Assembly: GCA_910578245.1 (NCBI GenBank)
Contig: CAJTPC010000007.1
Coordinates: forward strand, 1-49,343
Length of the DNA: 49,343 bases
Direction: 5' to 3'
Origin: an uncultured Christensenella sp.
Lineage (GTDB): Bacteria > Bacillota > Clostridia > Christensenellales > UBA3700
The notes below the pieces were generated by a model. That model had not been told where the DNA came from, ran no database searches, and saw only the letters and a program-made list of their open reading frames with translations. Numbering within the stretch: position 1 is the first letter of the stretch; each line of letters starts with the position of its first letter. The position numbers and the translations under genes are program-made. Below are positions 34,275-42,000 of the stretch, in pieces.

Positions 34275-35761
34275 AAGACATATTGATAAGCGTAAATCCC
34301 AGCGATACGCAGGTGAGTATCGTTTCTGACGGCGAACTTGTCGAGTTTTGGGTCGAGCGAAAGAATATGACGAGATTGGTAGGCAACATTTATAAAGGCA
34401 AGGTGCAGAACGTACTCAACGGCATGCAGGCGGCTTTTGTAAATATAGGTCTGGAGCGCAACGCTTTCTTATATGCAGGAGATACTCTTGAGTACGGCGA
34501 GATACTTAAAGACATAACGGAGAAGAAACTTAATCTCAAGTCAGGAGATAATATTCTGTGCCAAGTTACCAAGGAACAGTTCGGTTCTAAAGGAGCGAGA
34601 ATAACTATGAACGTAACTCTCCCCGGTAGATCAGTCGTGCTTATGCCGCAGATAGATTACGTTGGCGTGAGCCGTAAGATTACCGATGAGGCAGTCAAGC
34701 AAGAACTTGTGGACTTCGTAAATTCTATCAAGCCTAAAGGGTACGGCATAATTTTACGTACGCAATCGGTGGATTGCAGTAAAGAGGAAATACAAGAAGA
34801 GATACAGGAACTTGTAGCTAGGTGGAACAAAATCAAAGAATCAAATATGACTAAGCCTGCAGGTTCGCTGATTTATAAGGAGGAAGGCGTAGCTATCCGC
34901 GCTGTGCGAGATATGCTTCGCGACAACGTTGACCACATTATTATTAACGATAAGAAATTGCTTGAAGAATTCAAAATAGCTTTTTCCGCGCTCAATGAAA
35001 AAAAGCCTGATTTATTCGTGCTTTACGATGGCAAGGAGAGTATGGCAAAGAAGTTTGGCTTGACCAAACAAATTGAAGACCTTTTACAACGCAAAGTAGT
35101 ACTCGCCAACGGCGCATATCTTATTATAGACCGTACGGAGGCTTTGACAGTAATAGACGTCAATACAGGTAAATACGTAGGTGAGAAAAACTTAGAGCAG
35201 ACTGTTTTCGAAACCAATTGCATTGCGGCAAAGGAGATTGCTCGTCAGCTTCGCGTGCGTAATATAGGCGGTATAGTCGTGATTGACTTTATTGATATGG
35301 ACAATCAAGAGCATAGTCAAAAGGTACTTGAGGTTTTGCAAGAAGCGCTTGCTTTAGACAGAACAAAGACGACACTGTTGGGTATGACGCCATTGGGATT
35401 GGTTGAGTTGACTCGTAAAAAGACGAGAAGTATGCTTGAGAGCGTAATGCTACAGACTTGCCCTTATTGCAACGGCAACGCATACGTTTTATCCGATGAG
35501 GTAATGGCCAGTTATCTTAAAAATAAACTCAATGACGTCTTTGCATGCGAAGATAACAAGGCGGTACTTGTCACAATTGCGCCCAGCGTATTCCATAAGA
35601 TATTCGCATATAGACTTTTAGAAAAGGAATGCGCAGGGGAGTGGCGCGACAAGAGAATTTACCTTGCGCCCGATGATAGAATGCATGTCGAGAAGATAGA
35701 TATCAAGGTCTTGCACGGAGCGATTCTCAGTTTGCCCGACAAAGCGAAGATGTTATATTAG
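34271..35761 (+). CDS. rng: Ribonuclease E/G family endoribonuclease
   Basis: The 496-residue endonuclease acts in rRNA maturation and mRNA decay. It has the N-terminal RNase H-like/S1 part (LVGNIYKGKVQNVLNGMQAAFVNIG, about 36-60), the RNA-binding 5'-sensor region, catalytic metal-binding aspartates D296 (VIDVNTGKYVG) and D339 (VVIDFIDM), and the zinc-link CPYC. The long C-terminal scaffold of RNase E is absent, which points to the RNase G type. It is the last gene of the glcK-radicalSAM-DUF2344-rng run and ends at a bidirectional terminator. Confidence 0.93.
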   Translation: MKDILISVNPSDTQVSIVSDGELVEFWVERKNMTRLVGNIYKGKVQNVLNGMQAAFVNIGLERNAFLYAGDTLEYGEILKDITEKKLNLKSGDNILCQVTKEQFGSKGARITMNVTLPGRSVVLMPQIDYVGVSRKITDEAVKQELVDFVNSIKPKGYGIILRTQSVDCSKEEIQEEIQELVARWNKIKESNMTKPAGSLIYKEEGVAIRAVRDMLRDNVDHIIINDKKLLEEFKIAFSALNEKKPDLFVLYDGKESMAKKFGLTKQIEDLLQRKVVLANGAYLIIDRTEALTVIDVNTGKYVGEKNLEQTVFETNCIAAKEIARQLRVRNIGGIVVIDFIDMDNQEHSQKVLEVLQEALALDRTKTTLLGMTPLGLVELTRKKTRSMLESVMLQTCPYCNGNAYVLSDEVMASYLKNKLNDVFACEDNKAVLVTIAPSVFHKIFAYRLLEKECAGEWRDKRIYLAPDDRMHVEKIDIKVLHGAILSLPDKAKMLY

Positions 35762-35843
35762 ATTCGTTTGGCAAAAGGGCAGTGAATATAATCAATTGAA
35801 ATTTATAGTCTATCGTAGTAATTGTATCTAAACTAAACAAAAT

Positions 35844-35878
35844 AAAAAAGCAAGGTTTGTTTCACCTTGCTTTTATAA
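35844..35878. terminator. Bidirectional terminator between rng and rpmA
   Basis: An 11-bp stem (35846-35856 with 35864-35874) flanked by A-tract and T-run, so it can terminate rng on the plus strand and rplU-prp-rpmA on the minus strand. Confidence 0.88.
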
Positions 35879-35905
35879 TGTTAATTACTGTAAAGAGTAG
35901 TTTGA

Positions 35906-36187
35906 TTACACTTCTTTTGCGTAAACGCTAACTTGTTTTTTATCTTTGCCTTTGCGCTCGAATTTAACTACGCCGTCGATAAGAGCGTAGAGAGTGTCGT
36001 CCTTGCCGATGCCAACGTTGTTGCCAACGTGGAACTTGGTACCTCTTTGTCTAACCAAGATATTGCCGGCCAAAACAAATTGACCGTCGGATCTCTTTGG
36101 TCCAAGTCTTTTTGATTCGGAATCTCTGCCGTTTCTGGAGCTACCTACACCTTTCTTGTGAGCGAAGAGCTGTATATTTATAAACAT
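35906..36187 (-). CDS. rpmA: Ribosomal protein bL27 with cleavable N-terminal extension
   Basis: A 93-residue 50S protein near the peptidyl-transferase centre. The N-terminus MFINIQLF precedes AHKKGVGSSRNGRDS, the mature start; this extension is removed by Prp in Firmicutes. The gene encoding Prp is immediately upstream. The remaining conserved parts (GNILVRQRGTKFHVGNNVG) are normal. It is the last gene of the rplU-prp-rpmA operon. Confidence 0.97.
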   Translation of the reverse strand: MFINIQLFAHKKGVGSSRNGRDSESKRLGPKRSDGQFVLAGNILVRQRGTKFHVGNNVGIGKDDTLYALIDGVVKFERKGKDKKQVSVYAKEV

Positions 36188-36188
36188 A

Positions 36189-36515
36189 TTATTTTACCTC
36201 CAATTCTATAAAATCAGAAAAGCCTTCGTGCAAATCTGCAATTCCCAACATCATTGTATTGAGTATCACATCGCAGTCGTGCTTTGTCGCCTTGTCGAGT
36301 TCTTGGGGAAGAGTTGCTTTTAGATAACCTCTTTTCTCGTCAGTCCTGTAATTCAAGTTGACGCCTAAGCTAAACAGTCCCAAAATTGCCGTCTGAACTA
36401 TTGACGATAGGGCGGAGCATACTATATCTTCTCCTTGCACTCCGTAACCGGTGTGTCCCTCGCATTCTATCTCAACAATGCTATTGTTTTGTTTTGTTAC
36501 TATTATTTTGGTCAT
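36189..36515 (-). CDS. prp: Ribosomal-processing cysteine protease Prp
   Basis: A 108-residue cytoplasmic cysteine protease that cleaves the N-terminal extension of bL27. The catalytic pair is visible as H21 in CEGHTGYG and C33 in GEDIVCSALS, with the family's usual spacing and length. The ATG overlaps the rplU stop (TAATG), and the stop lies one base before the rpmA start codon. The presence of an extended L27 downstream confirms the role. Confidence 0.95.
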   Translation of the reverse strand: MTKIIVTKQNNSIVEIECEGHTGYGVQGEDIVCSALSSIVQTAILGLFSLGVNLNYRTDEKRGYLKATLPQELDKATKHDCDVILNTMMLGIADLHEGFSDFIELEVK

Positions 36516-36820
36516 TATGCCTTGATTTCTGCTATTTTCAAAGCAGTAAACGGTTGTCTATGACCTTGACGCTTGCGCTCATTCTTCTTGGACTTATATT
36601 TGAAAACAACGATTTTCTTAGCCTTGTCCTGAGCAACCACTTCAGCAACTACTTTGGAATTTGCTACTTCCTTGCCACAAGCGATTTTGCCGTCATTGTT
36701 GAGCATAACAACGTCAAGTTCTACCTTAGCGCCAATCTCTTTGTCGATTTTCTCGACTTTGATGATTTCGTCCTTGGCTACCTTGTATTGTTTGCCACCT
36801 GTCAAAACTATTGCGTACAT
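36515..36820 (-). CDS. rplU: Ribosomal protein bL21
   Basis: A 101-residue 50S protein starting MYAIVLTGGKQYKV and ending with the typical KKNERKRQGHRQPFTALKI basic tail. ATG 36820 has GGAGGT in front. A longer in-frame reading to 36868 runs through the RNA leader and is not used. It is the first gene of a three-gene operon that in many Firmicutes continues the rng operon in the same direction; here it faces rng. Confidence 0.96.
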   Translation of the reverse strand: MYAIVLTGGKQYKVAKDEIIKVEKIDKEIGAKVELDVVMLNNDGKIACGKEVANSKVVAEVVAQDKAKKIVVFKYKSKKNERKRQGHRQPFTALKIAEIKA

Positions 36821-36893
36821 ATGATACCTCCTCTTACCAGTCTCGCTGAAACGGGTGGTCTTAGACACTTAGCGACCCTACTCATGCGGCTCA
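36821..36893 (-). promoter_or_regulatory. Ribosomal L21-type mRNA leader
   Basis: Between the predicted start (~36893) and rplU the transcript reads TAGGGTCGCTAAGTGTCTAAG, then ACCACCCGTTTCAGCGAGAC. This resembles the conserved L21 leader of Firmicutes, in which GCTAAG..CTAAGACCACCCGTTTCAGCG recurs. Autoregulation by a ribosomal protein is the accepted model for this leader class, not shown here. Confidence 0.75.
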
Positions 36894-36899
36894 ATGAGT

Positions 36900-36928
36900 A
36901 TGTTAGCATAAATAAGATTTCTTGTCAA
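36900..36928 (-). promoter_or_regulatory. Promoter of rplU-prp-rpmA
   Basis: Minus strand TTGACA (36928-36923), 17-base spacer, TAACAT (36905-36900). Confidence 0.8.
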
Positions 36929-36967
36929 GAAAAACTTATATTATAATTAAAATATTAGGAGGCAGAT

Positions 36968-37494
36968 TTATTTTAACTTTTTGATTTTATCTAAATCACC
37001 GCTACACAACGCGTCTAGATTATTAAAAATCTTTTCTTTTGACCAATCCCACCACTTCAAATTCAATAAAAACTCAATGGTATTATCGTCAAAACGCTTT
37101 CGAATTACTTTTATGGGATTGCCTGCGACTATATGATATGGGGCTACGTCTTTTGCCACAACGGAATTTGCTCCAATAATTGCGCCGTCGCCTATGTGTA
37201 CGCCGGGCATTATCGTCACGTTTTGCCCTATCCAAACGTCATTGCCTACGACGGTGTCGCCTTTAAGCGGTAAGTTGTCAATTGACGGAGTAGACTTTTC
37301 CCAACCGTGTCCCATTATATTGAAGGGATAAGTAGTGACGGATTTTCAAAGTTTTCCGCTCCGTCAATATCATCGTAGTAGGTATAATCTCCCACTATGA
37401 TATTAGGTCTGGTAATTACGTTTTTTATATAGCAAAGACTTGGAATATTCGCGTTAGGGAACTTTGCGTTGGGATCCGGACCGAATTCTTTCAA
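36968..37494 (-). pseudogene. Decayed Vat/CatB-type hexapeptide acetyltransferase
   Basis: The two halves of a xenobiotic (streptogramin A-type) acetyltransferase are present in different frames. The 5' part reads KEFGPDPNAKFPNANIP...IIVGDYTYYDDIDGAENFEN; the 3' part reads TTYPFNIMGHGWEK...KGDTVVGNDVWIGQNVTIMPG...KRFDDNTIEFLLNLKWWDW. Compared with remembered family members, about 45 residues between them are missing, with a frame change at ~37345-37352. The missing piece contains the NGANH segment with the catalytic histidine, so no active enzyme can result. The start is TTG at 37494 behind AAAGGAG; ATG 37524 overlaps the -10 hexamer. The promoter is intact. Confidence 0.85.
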
Positions 37495-37522
37495 TGTTGA
37501 ATCTCCTTTAATTAGTAAATCC

Positions 37523-37551
37523 ATTATATTATCTAACTTGAGCTATGTCAA
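37523..37551 (-). promoter_or_regulatory. Consensus promoter of the decayed acetyltransferase
   Basis: Minus strand TTGACA (37551-37546), 17-base spacer, TATAAT (37528-37523): a perfect sigma-A consensus in front of a dead gene. Confidence 0.85.
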
Positions 37552-37670
37552 CTTCATGATTTTTAACTTCTCTAAATTCGTTATGATATAATTATTAGTC
37601 ATAACAAGTTGATATAAGACTTAAAAAGAGCTAATTGCTTTTTGTATTTGATTTATTAAATCGAAAGTTA

Positions 37671-37699
37671 TTGATAACTTTGACAAAGTATGATAAAAT
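37671..37699 (+). promoter_or_regulatory. Promoter of ogg
   Basis: TTGATA (37671-37676), 17-base spacer, TAAAAT (37694-37699). The start near 37706 lies upstream of ATG 37728 but downstream of an in-frame start at 37635. Confidence 0.65.
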
Positions 37700-37727
37700 T
37701 AGACAAAACACTGCAAAAGGCGCATTT

Positions 37728-38552
37728 ATGTTGATTGAAGAGAATAGTATAATAATAACGGACCTCAAAGACTTTGATATAAGACATATTCTTGATTGCG
37801 GTCAGATATTCAGATATGAGAAACTGAGCGATGGGGAATATAGGGTATATTCAAAGGATAAAACATGCATAGTCACTCAAAGCAAGGACAAGGCGGTCAT
37901 TAAAAGCGACAATCCCGATTATTTTGTCAATTACTTTGACTTGCAAAGGGATTATGGGGAGATAAAGCAAAAACTTAAGGGCAAGCCCTTTATGGATGAG
38001 GCTATGGAATACGGTCACGGCATAAGGATACTCAACCAAGACAAGTGGGAGATGCTTATTAGTTTTATTATCTCGGCAAACAACCATATTCCGCGTATCA
38101 AGGGCATCATAAGCAGACTGTGCGCAAATCTTGGTAAATTTATGGGAGATTATTACGCTTTCCCCACGCCTGAGGCTATGGCTAGCATGGACGAAGATTT
38201 TTATAAGGCGATTGGCGCGGGGTATAGAGCGAAATATTTGGCGGTTACTTCTAGGCAAGTCGCAGACGGTTTTGACCTCGACGCCATAGACGATATGGAC
38301 GGCAATACGGCAAATAAGAAACTATGTACTCTTATGGGCGTAGGTAGCAAGGTGGCGGATTGTATACTGCTCTTTGGCTATCATAAGCAAGACGTCTTTC
38401 CCGTCGATACTTGGATAAAGAAAGTCTACAAAGACGTGGTGGGCGACAATGTGGATAACAACAATATCATAAGGCGTAAACTAATAGATATCTATGGAGA
38501 TTATTCAGGATACGCTCAACAGTATCTGTTTTTCAACAAAAGAGAAAATTAA
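37728..38552 (+). CDS. ogg: 8-oxoguanine DNA glycosylase/AP lyase (OGG1 type)
   Basis: The 274-residue base-excision-repair enzyme removes 8-oxoguanine from DNA. It has an OGG_N-like N-terminal domain (DIRHILDCGQIFRYEKL), then the HhH-GPD fold: ISFIISANNHIPRIKGIISRL and the hairpin LMGVGSKVADCILLF with the Schiff-base lysine K208, followed by PVDTW with catalytic D227. Start ATG 37728 (AAAAGG upstream) is preferred over an in-frame start at 37635, which lies before the promoter. The full-length OGG1-like layout with N-terminal domain is the type found in clostridia. A NYN-domain gene follows 77 bases later without a terminator. Confidence 0.93.
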   Translation: MLIEENSIIITDLKDFDIRHILDCGQIFRYEKLSDGEYRVYSKDKTCIVTQSKDKAVIKSDNPDYFVNYFDLQRDYGEIKQKLKGKPFMDEAMEYGHGIRILNQDKWEMLISFIISANNHIPRIKGIISRLCANLGKFMGDYYAFPTPEAMASMDEDFYKAIGAGYRAKYLAVTSRQVADGFDLDAIDDMDGNTANKKLCTLMGVGSKVADCILLFGYHKQDVFPVDTWIKKVYKDVVGDNVDNNNIIRRKLIDIYGDYSGYAQQYLFFNKREN

Positions 38553-38629
38553 GCAGTTGAGTAATCTAAAGAGGAATTTATATCTACTAAAGCAAAGAAT
38601 TTTTTGATAGTCAATAGGATATAGATAAA

Positions 38630-39262
38630 ATGAATTATGCAATTTTAGTAGACCTCAACAGTATGCGATTGTCATACGAGAGTTTTGCCAAGGCAATAGC
38701 AAGCATTGACGGAAAGATAGCGTATGCAAAACTTTACGGTTATAACAATAAGCGAAACAACGATTTTAATGCTTTTATCAAAACGTACGGAGTGGAAGTC
38801 GCCTTGCCTGTTAGCAACCGTAAAAAAGTGAGAATAGATATCAGGCAGGTAATCGACGCAGTCACTATAGCTTGCACACGCTCCAACGTTGACGCATTCT
38901 TTATTATTTGCAGTGAGCTTGACTCCATAGCAATGATAAATGCGCTAAAGAAACTTGGCAAGCGAGTAATAATGGGAATAGAATCTCCAAGTTTCGTAGC
39001 AGAGCAGTGCGACGGCTACGTGATGCTTGAGAGAACTTTGCCCGATGAGGACGTCAAAAGACCTGCGCCTATAAAGTCGGAGGAGTTCAATGAGGAGTTT
39101 TTGCCATATAGCGGAGTGGAACAAGAACAGTCAGTCGATGAAATGGATAAGATAAAGCAAGAACTTAAAGAACTGTTGGATAACAAGCGCCGTCAAAAAA
39201 GCGAAATAGAAATGGGGCAAAGCGTACTTCAACTCGATGAATTGCTAAAGAAATATTTCTGA
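38630..39262 (+). CDS. NYN/LabA-type PIN-like domain protein
   Basis: A 210-residue protein whose first ~130 residues form a NYN (PIN-like nuclease) domain. YAILVDLNSM gives the first acidic/Asn pair, RKKVRIDIRQVIDAV the middle acidic group, and FFIICSELDSIAMINALKKLGKRVIMG the last, with the serine-glycine-aspartate of typical LabA altered to SELDS. The rest is an acidic linker and a helical tail (MDKIKQELKELLDNKRR). RNA cleavage is inferred from the fold; the changed third motif makes activity uncertain. It may be cotranscribed with ogg. Confidence 0.75.
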   Translation: MNYAILVDLNSMRLSYESFAKAIASIDGKIAYAKLYGYNNKRNNDFNAFIKTYGVEVALPVSNRKKVRIDIRQVIDAVTIACTRSNVDAFFIICSELDSIAMINALKKLGKRVIMGIESPSFVAEQCDGYVMLERTLPDEDVKRPAPIKSEEFNEEFLPYSGVEQEQSVDEMDKIKQELKELLDNKRRQKSEIEMGQSVLQLDELLKKYF

Positions 39263-39276
39263 AAGTAGTAGAAAAC

Positions 39277-39312
39277 AAAACCGAGTATCGCTTTGATACT
39301 CGGTTTTATCTT
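39277..39312. terminator. Bidirectional terminator
   Basis: A 13-bp perfect stem AAAACCGAGTATC/GATACTCGGTTTT (39277-39289, 39295-39307) with loop GCTTT, between convergent genes. Confidence 0.88.
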
Positions 39313-39320
39313 TATTTGCG

Positions 39321-40892
39321 TTATTTATTCTTATGTTTTTGTTCAATTTCTTGATTGTCAAAAGGTTTGGTATTTTCGCTTGCATGCTCAGGAAGTTTTT
39401 TCGTTTTCCTACGTTGTTTATTTTCTTGTTCTTTGACGCGGAACTTTTCTATAAACTCTATCTCTTTCTGTACGATTTTATCGCCCCAAGGAGTAGAGTA
39501 GTTGTAAGGCGTTACAAAACCGCTGTAATCTATTTGAATACGTTCTTGAAGCAATGTCATTACAATAACCAATGCCATAAATGGATAACCTATAAACGTA
39601 CCCGTATTGATAAGCGAATAACCCTCAAATCCTATAAATACGGCTAGACAAAACAGGTTAAAAGAATTTTTGATATTTTTGAATAATATTTTAATGCGTA
39701 CGCCATAAAAATAAAGGTAAGCCACAATTCCCATAATTCCCATACAGGCAATGATTTGGAAGAAAGTAGAATGAAACCAATAAGCTCCCGCTACGCTTAT
39801 ATGAGTTAAACTGAGGTCTCCAATATATCCTTTGCCAACGCCAAATAGTGGGTGAGCTTTGAAGAGCTCCCATGCATCTTTATATAGTTTATTACGATTT
39901 GAAGTGCCGAAACCTCTATCGATAAGAGACGCCAGCATTGTATTGATTTCTTTCATTAAGCATAGATACAGTATCAATACTAAAAGCACTGCAGTAGCGA
40001 TATACAGTAAATGTAATTTTTTGTTGGGGGCCTTGATTAACGTAAAAATAAGTGCAGTAAATCCGCTTATCGCGCCGAACATGATACCGCCTCTACTAAA
40101 AGTCATGATAAGGCAAGCGTATTGGAATATGCTTAGACCAAGGAATATCCAACCTTGGCGGTATCGAGTGGAAAGATACATTGTCATGCCTGCAGTGAAA
40201 ATCAAATATGTTGCGACGTCGTTTCTGTCAGCCCAACCAACTTCCCAAACGACTTCGTTCCAGCAAGCTACAGGCTGCTTACTTTGGATAATCGTAATTA
40301 TTAACTCAAGACATATTACCAAGCCGATATACATCATTGTCTTTGAAAAATACAATGCGAAGTCGCGTTTTTTGTCCTGTTTTAGATAATGATTGTAAAG
40401 TATATAAACGATAGGTACTCCAAGACCAAGCAAAGCAAAATCGGGGAGTACGCGTAAAAAGTCTTGTTTAATAATAGTGCCGACTCCGCCCAAAAGCAAA
40501 GCGTATGACACGACAATCAATGGGAAAAACATTTTTCCTATCTTAAATTTATGTCTGCCGTTTTTGACAAAGAAAAATACAAGACATATTGCAAGCGGAA
40601 TGAATATAGGCCACAACTTGGTATAATCCGAGACGTTTGATGAATAAACCAGCAAGACAGCGCTAAATAGATTTACCGTAAGCGGAAGAATATCGTCCGC
40701 GTCCAGCAAAGCCAAACAAGCCAATATCACTGCGCCCGTTATACCTAAAGGCGCGCACTTAGTAACCCAACCGATAAATACGACAAGACATACCAAAGCG
40801 AGATAGAAGTCCGTATATACGAATTTTTTTATAAAACTTTGGTAGTTGTTATAACCAGTTTTTATTTTTTCAAGTGTGATTGCGTTTGTCAT
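39321..40892 (-). CDS. O-antigen ligase/Wzy-like polysaccharide membrane protein
   Basis: 523 residues with about twelve membrane segments and a charged cytoplasmic tail of ~70 residues (EFIEKFRVKEQENKQRRKTKK). The Wzy_C/RfaL signature is visible: TFSRGGIMFG, then a large loop with GFGTSNRNKLYKDAWELFKAHPLFGVGKGYI and an HSTF segment. Such enzymes polymerise or ligate surface glycans on an undecaprenyl carrier; in a Gram-positive this suggests capsule or wall-polysaccharide assembly. No glycosyltransferase neighbours exist. ATG 40892 is used because the upstream in-frame ATG (40913) lies before the -10. The leader would be only two or three bases, and no SD is present. Confidence 0.88.
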   Translation of the reverse strand: MTNAITLEKIKTGYNNYQSFIKKFVYTDFYLALVCLVVFIGWVTKCAPLGITGAVILACLALLDADDILPLTVNLFSAVLLVYSSNVSDYTKLWPIFIPLAICLVFFFVKNGRHKFKIGKMFFPLIVVSYALLLGGVGTIIKQDFLRVLPDFALLGLGVPIVYILYNHYLKQDKKRDFALYFSKTMMYIGLVICLELIITIIQSKQPVACWNEVVWEVGWADRNDVATYLIFTAGMTMYLSTRYRQGWIFLGLSIFQYACLIMTFSRGGIMFGAISGFTALIFTLIKAPNKKLHLLYIATAVLLVLILYLCLMKEINTMLASLIDRGFGTSNRNKLYKDAWELFKAHPLFGVGKGYIGDLSLTHISVAGAYWFHSTFFQIIACMGIMGIVAYLYFYGVRIKILFKNIKNSFNLFCLAVFIGFEGYSLINTGTFIGYPFMALVIVMTLLQERIQIDYSGFVTPYNYSTPWGDKIVQKEIEFIEKFRVKEQENKQRRKTKKLPEHASENTKPFDNQEIEQKHKNK

Positions 40893-40901
40893 ATTTACTA
40901 C

Positions 40902-40930
40902 ATTATAAAGCATTTATAAAAAAAGAGCAA
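40902..40930 (-). promoter_or_regulatory. Promoter of the Wzy-like gene (near-leaderless)
   Basis: Minus strand TTGCTC (40930-40925), 17-base spacer, TATAAT (40907-40902); the ATG at 40892 is nine bases past the hexamer. Confidence 0.7.
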
Positions 40931-40969
40931 ATAAAAGAGCTATAAAATTCAAAGTTAATAAAATAAATA

Positions 40970-40999
40970 TTGACTTTAGTCGCAGTGTGAATATAAAAT
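40970..40999 (+). promoter_or_regulatory. Promoter of the RimK-like gene (near-leaderless)
   Basis: TTGACT (40970-40975) followed by TATAAAAT (40992-40999), read as TATAAA with 16 or TAAAAT with 18 bases of spacer. The ATG at 41007 follows 7-9 bases after the hexamer. Confidence 0.7.
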
Positions 41000-41006
41000 T
41001 ATAGAT

Positions 41007-41903
41007 ATGAATAGAATGATCAGCAAAAAAGCATTGATATTATTGAACGCTTATGCAAAATTGCCGGCATTTACTTATCAGGCAAATAGACTTAAAGAAG
41101 AATTTGGCGAATTGGGTATAGCGACTGATATAATGCGTAATGACAGATTTTTTACTTATATTGATAAGAATGGTCAAATCGAGAGTAATTTGAAAGGTTA
41201 TGAATTTTGCATATATCTCGATAAGGACAAATATACGTCGCAAATGCTAGAGAAGCGCGGTCTAAGACTTTTCAATTCTCACGACTCGATTCAAGCGTGC
41301 GATGACAAGATGAACACCGCAATACTTCTTGCAAACAAAGGAATACCTATGCCGAAGACTTTGGCGGGACTTTTGTGTTACGATTTAGACGAGTCCGTCA
41401 AAAGCGATAGTCTTGATATTGTTGAAAGCCGTCTTAGTTATCCGCTTATAGTAAAGACGAGTTACGGTTCTCTTGGCAAAGGAGTATTCAAGGTTGACGG
41501 CAGAGAGGAGTTGGAGAGTATTGCCGAGCAGGTTAAGGGAACGCCTCATTTATTTCAAGAATATATTTCTTCAAGTCACGGCAAGGATATAAGGATAATC
41601 GTCATCGGAGGAAAGGCGGTGGCAGGTATGCTTCGCAAATCGCAAGGCGACTTTCGCTCAAATATAGAAATAGGCGGTAGAGGCGAGAAAATTAACCTGT
41701 CTGACACTGTGATTGAATTAGCTCAAAGAGTAGCCCAAATCCTCAAGTTGGATTATTGCGGAGTGGACGTATTGATCGGAGATAAAGGATATTATATCTG
41801 CGAAGTTAATTCAAATGCCTTTTTCGGAGGAATAGAGAGCGTTACGAAAATCAACGTAGCCAAGGCGTACGCGCAATACGTTTGTAAAACTATGCGCTTG
41901 TAA
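41007..41903 (+). CDS. RimK-like ATP-grasp ligase
   Basis: 298 residues with the ATP-grasp fold. The pre-ATP-grasp domain ends near NSHDSIQACDDKMNTAILLANKGIPMPKT; ATP-binding elements are YPLIVKTSYGSLGKGVF, FQEYISSSHGKDIRIIVIGGKAVAGMLR and the metal site CGVDVLIGDKGYYICEVNSNAFF. RimK-type enzymes add glutamate or other amino acids to a carboxylate by forming an acyl phosphate; the acceptor here is unknown. Divergent from the Wzy-like gene, with 114 bases between start codons. No SD precedes the ATG, which lies almost on the predicted transcript start. A terminator follows. Confidence 0.88.
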   Translation: MNRMISKKALILLNAYAKLPAFTYQANRLKEEFGELGIATDIMRNDRFFTYIDKNGQIESNLKGYEFCIYLDKDKYTSQMLEKRGLRLFNSHDSIQACDDKMNTAILLANKGIPMPKTLAGLLCYDLDESVKSDSLDIVESRLSYPLIVKTSYGSLGKGVFKVDGREELESIAEQVKGTPHLFQEYISSSHGKDIRIIVIGGKAVAGMLRKSQGDFRSNIEIGGRGEKINLSDTVIELAQRVAQILKLDYCGVDVLIGDKGYYICEVNSNAFFGGIESVTKINVAKAYAQYVCKTMRL

Positions 41904-41949
41904 CATTATTATATGATGTAATATTTACCTATTAAGTTTATCATAAACA

Positions 41950-41982
41950 AAATAAGCGTACCGTTAAGTACGCTTATTTTAA
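41950..41982. terminator. Bidirectional terminator
   Basis: A 12-bp perfect stem AAATAAGCGTAC/GTACGCTTATTT (41950-41961, 41968-41979), loop CGTTAA, between convergent genes. Confidence 0.88.
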
Positions 41983-42000
41983 TATTATTGCTAAAATAGT

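Noticed and set aside
36821..36868. Upstream extension of rplU
   Set aside because: The extra codons run through the conserved L21 leader; bL21 proteins begin MYAI(V), and GGAGGT fits ATG 36820.
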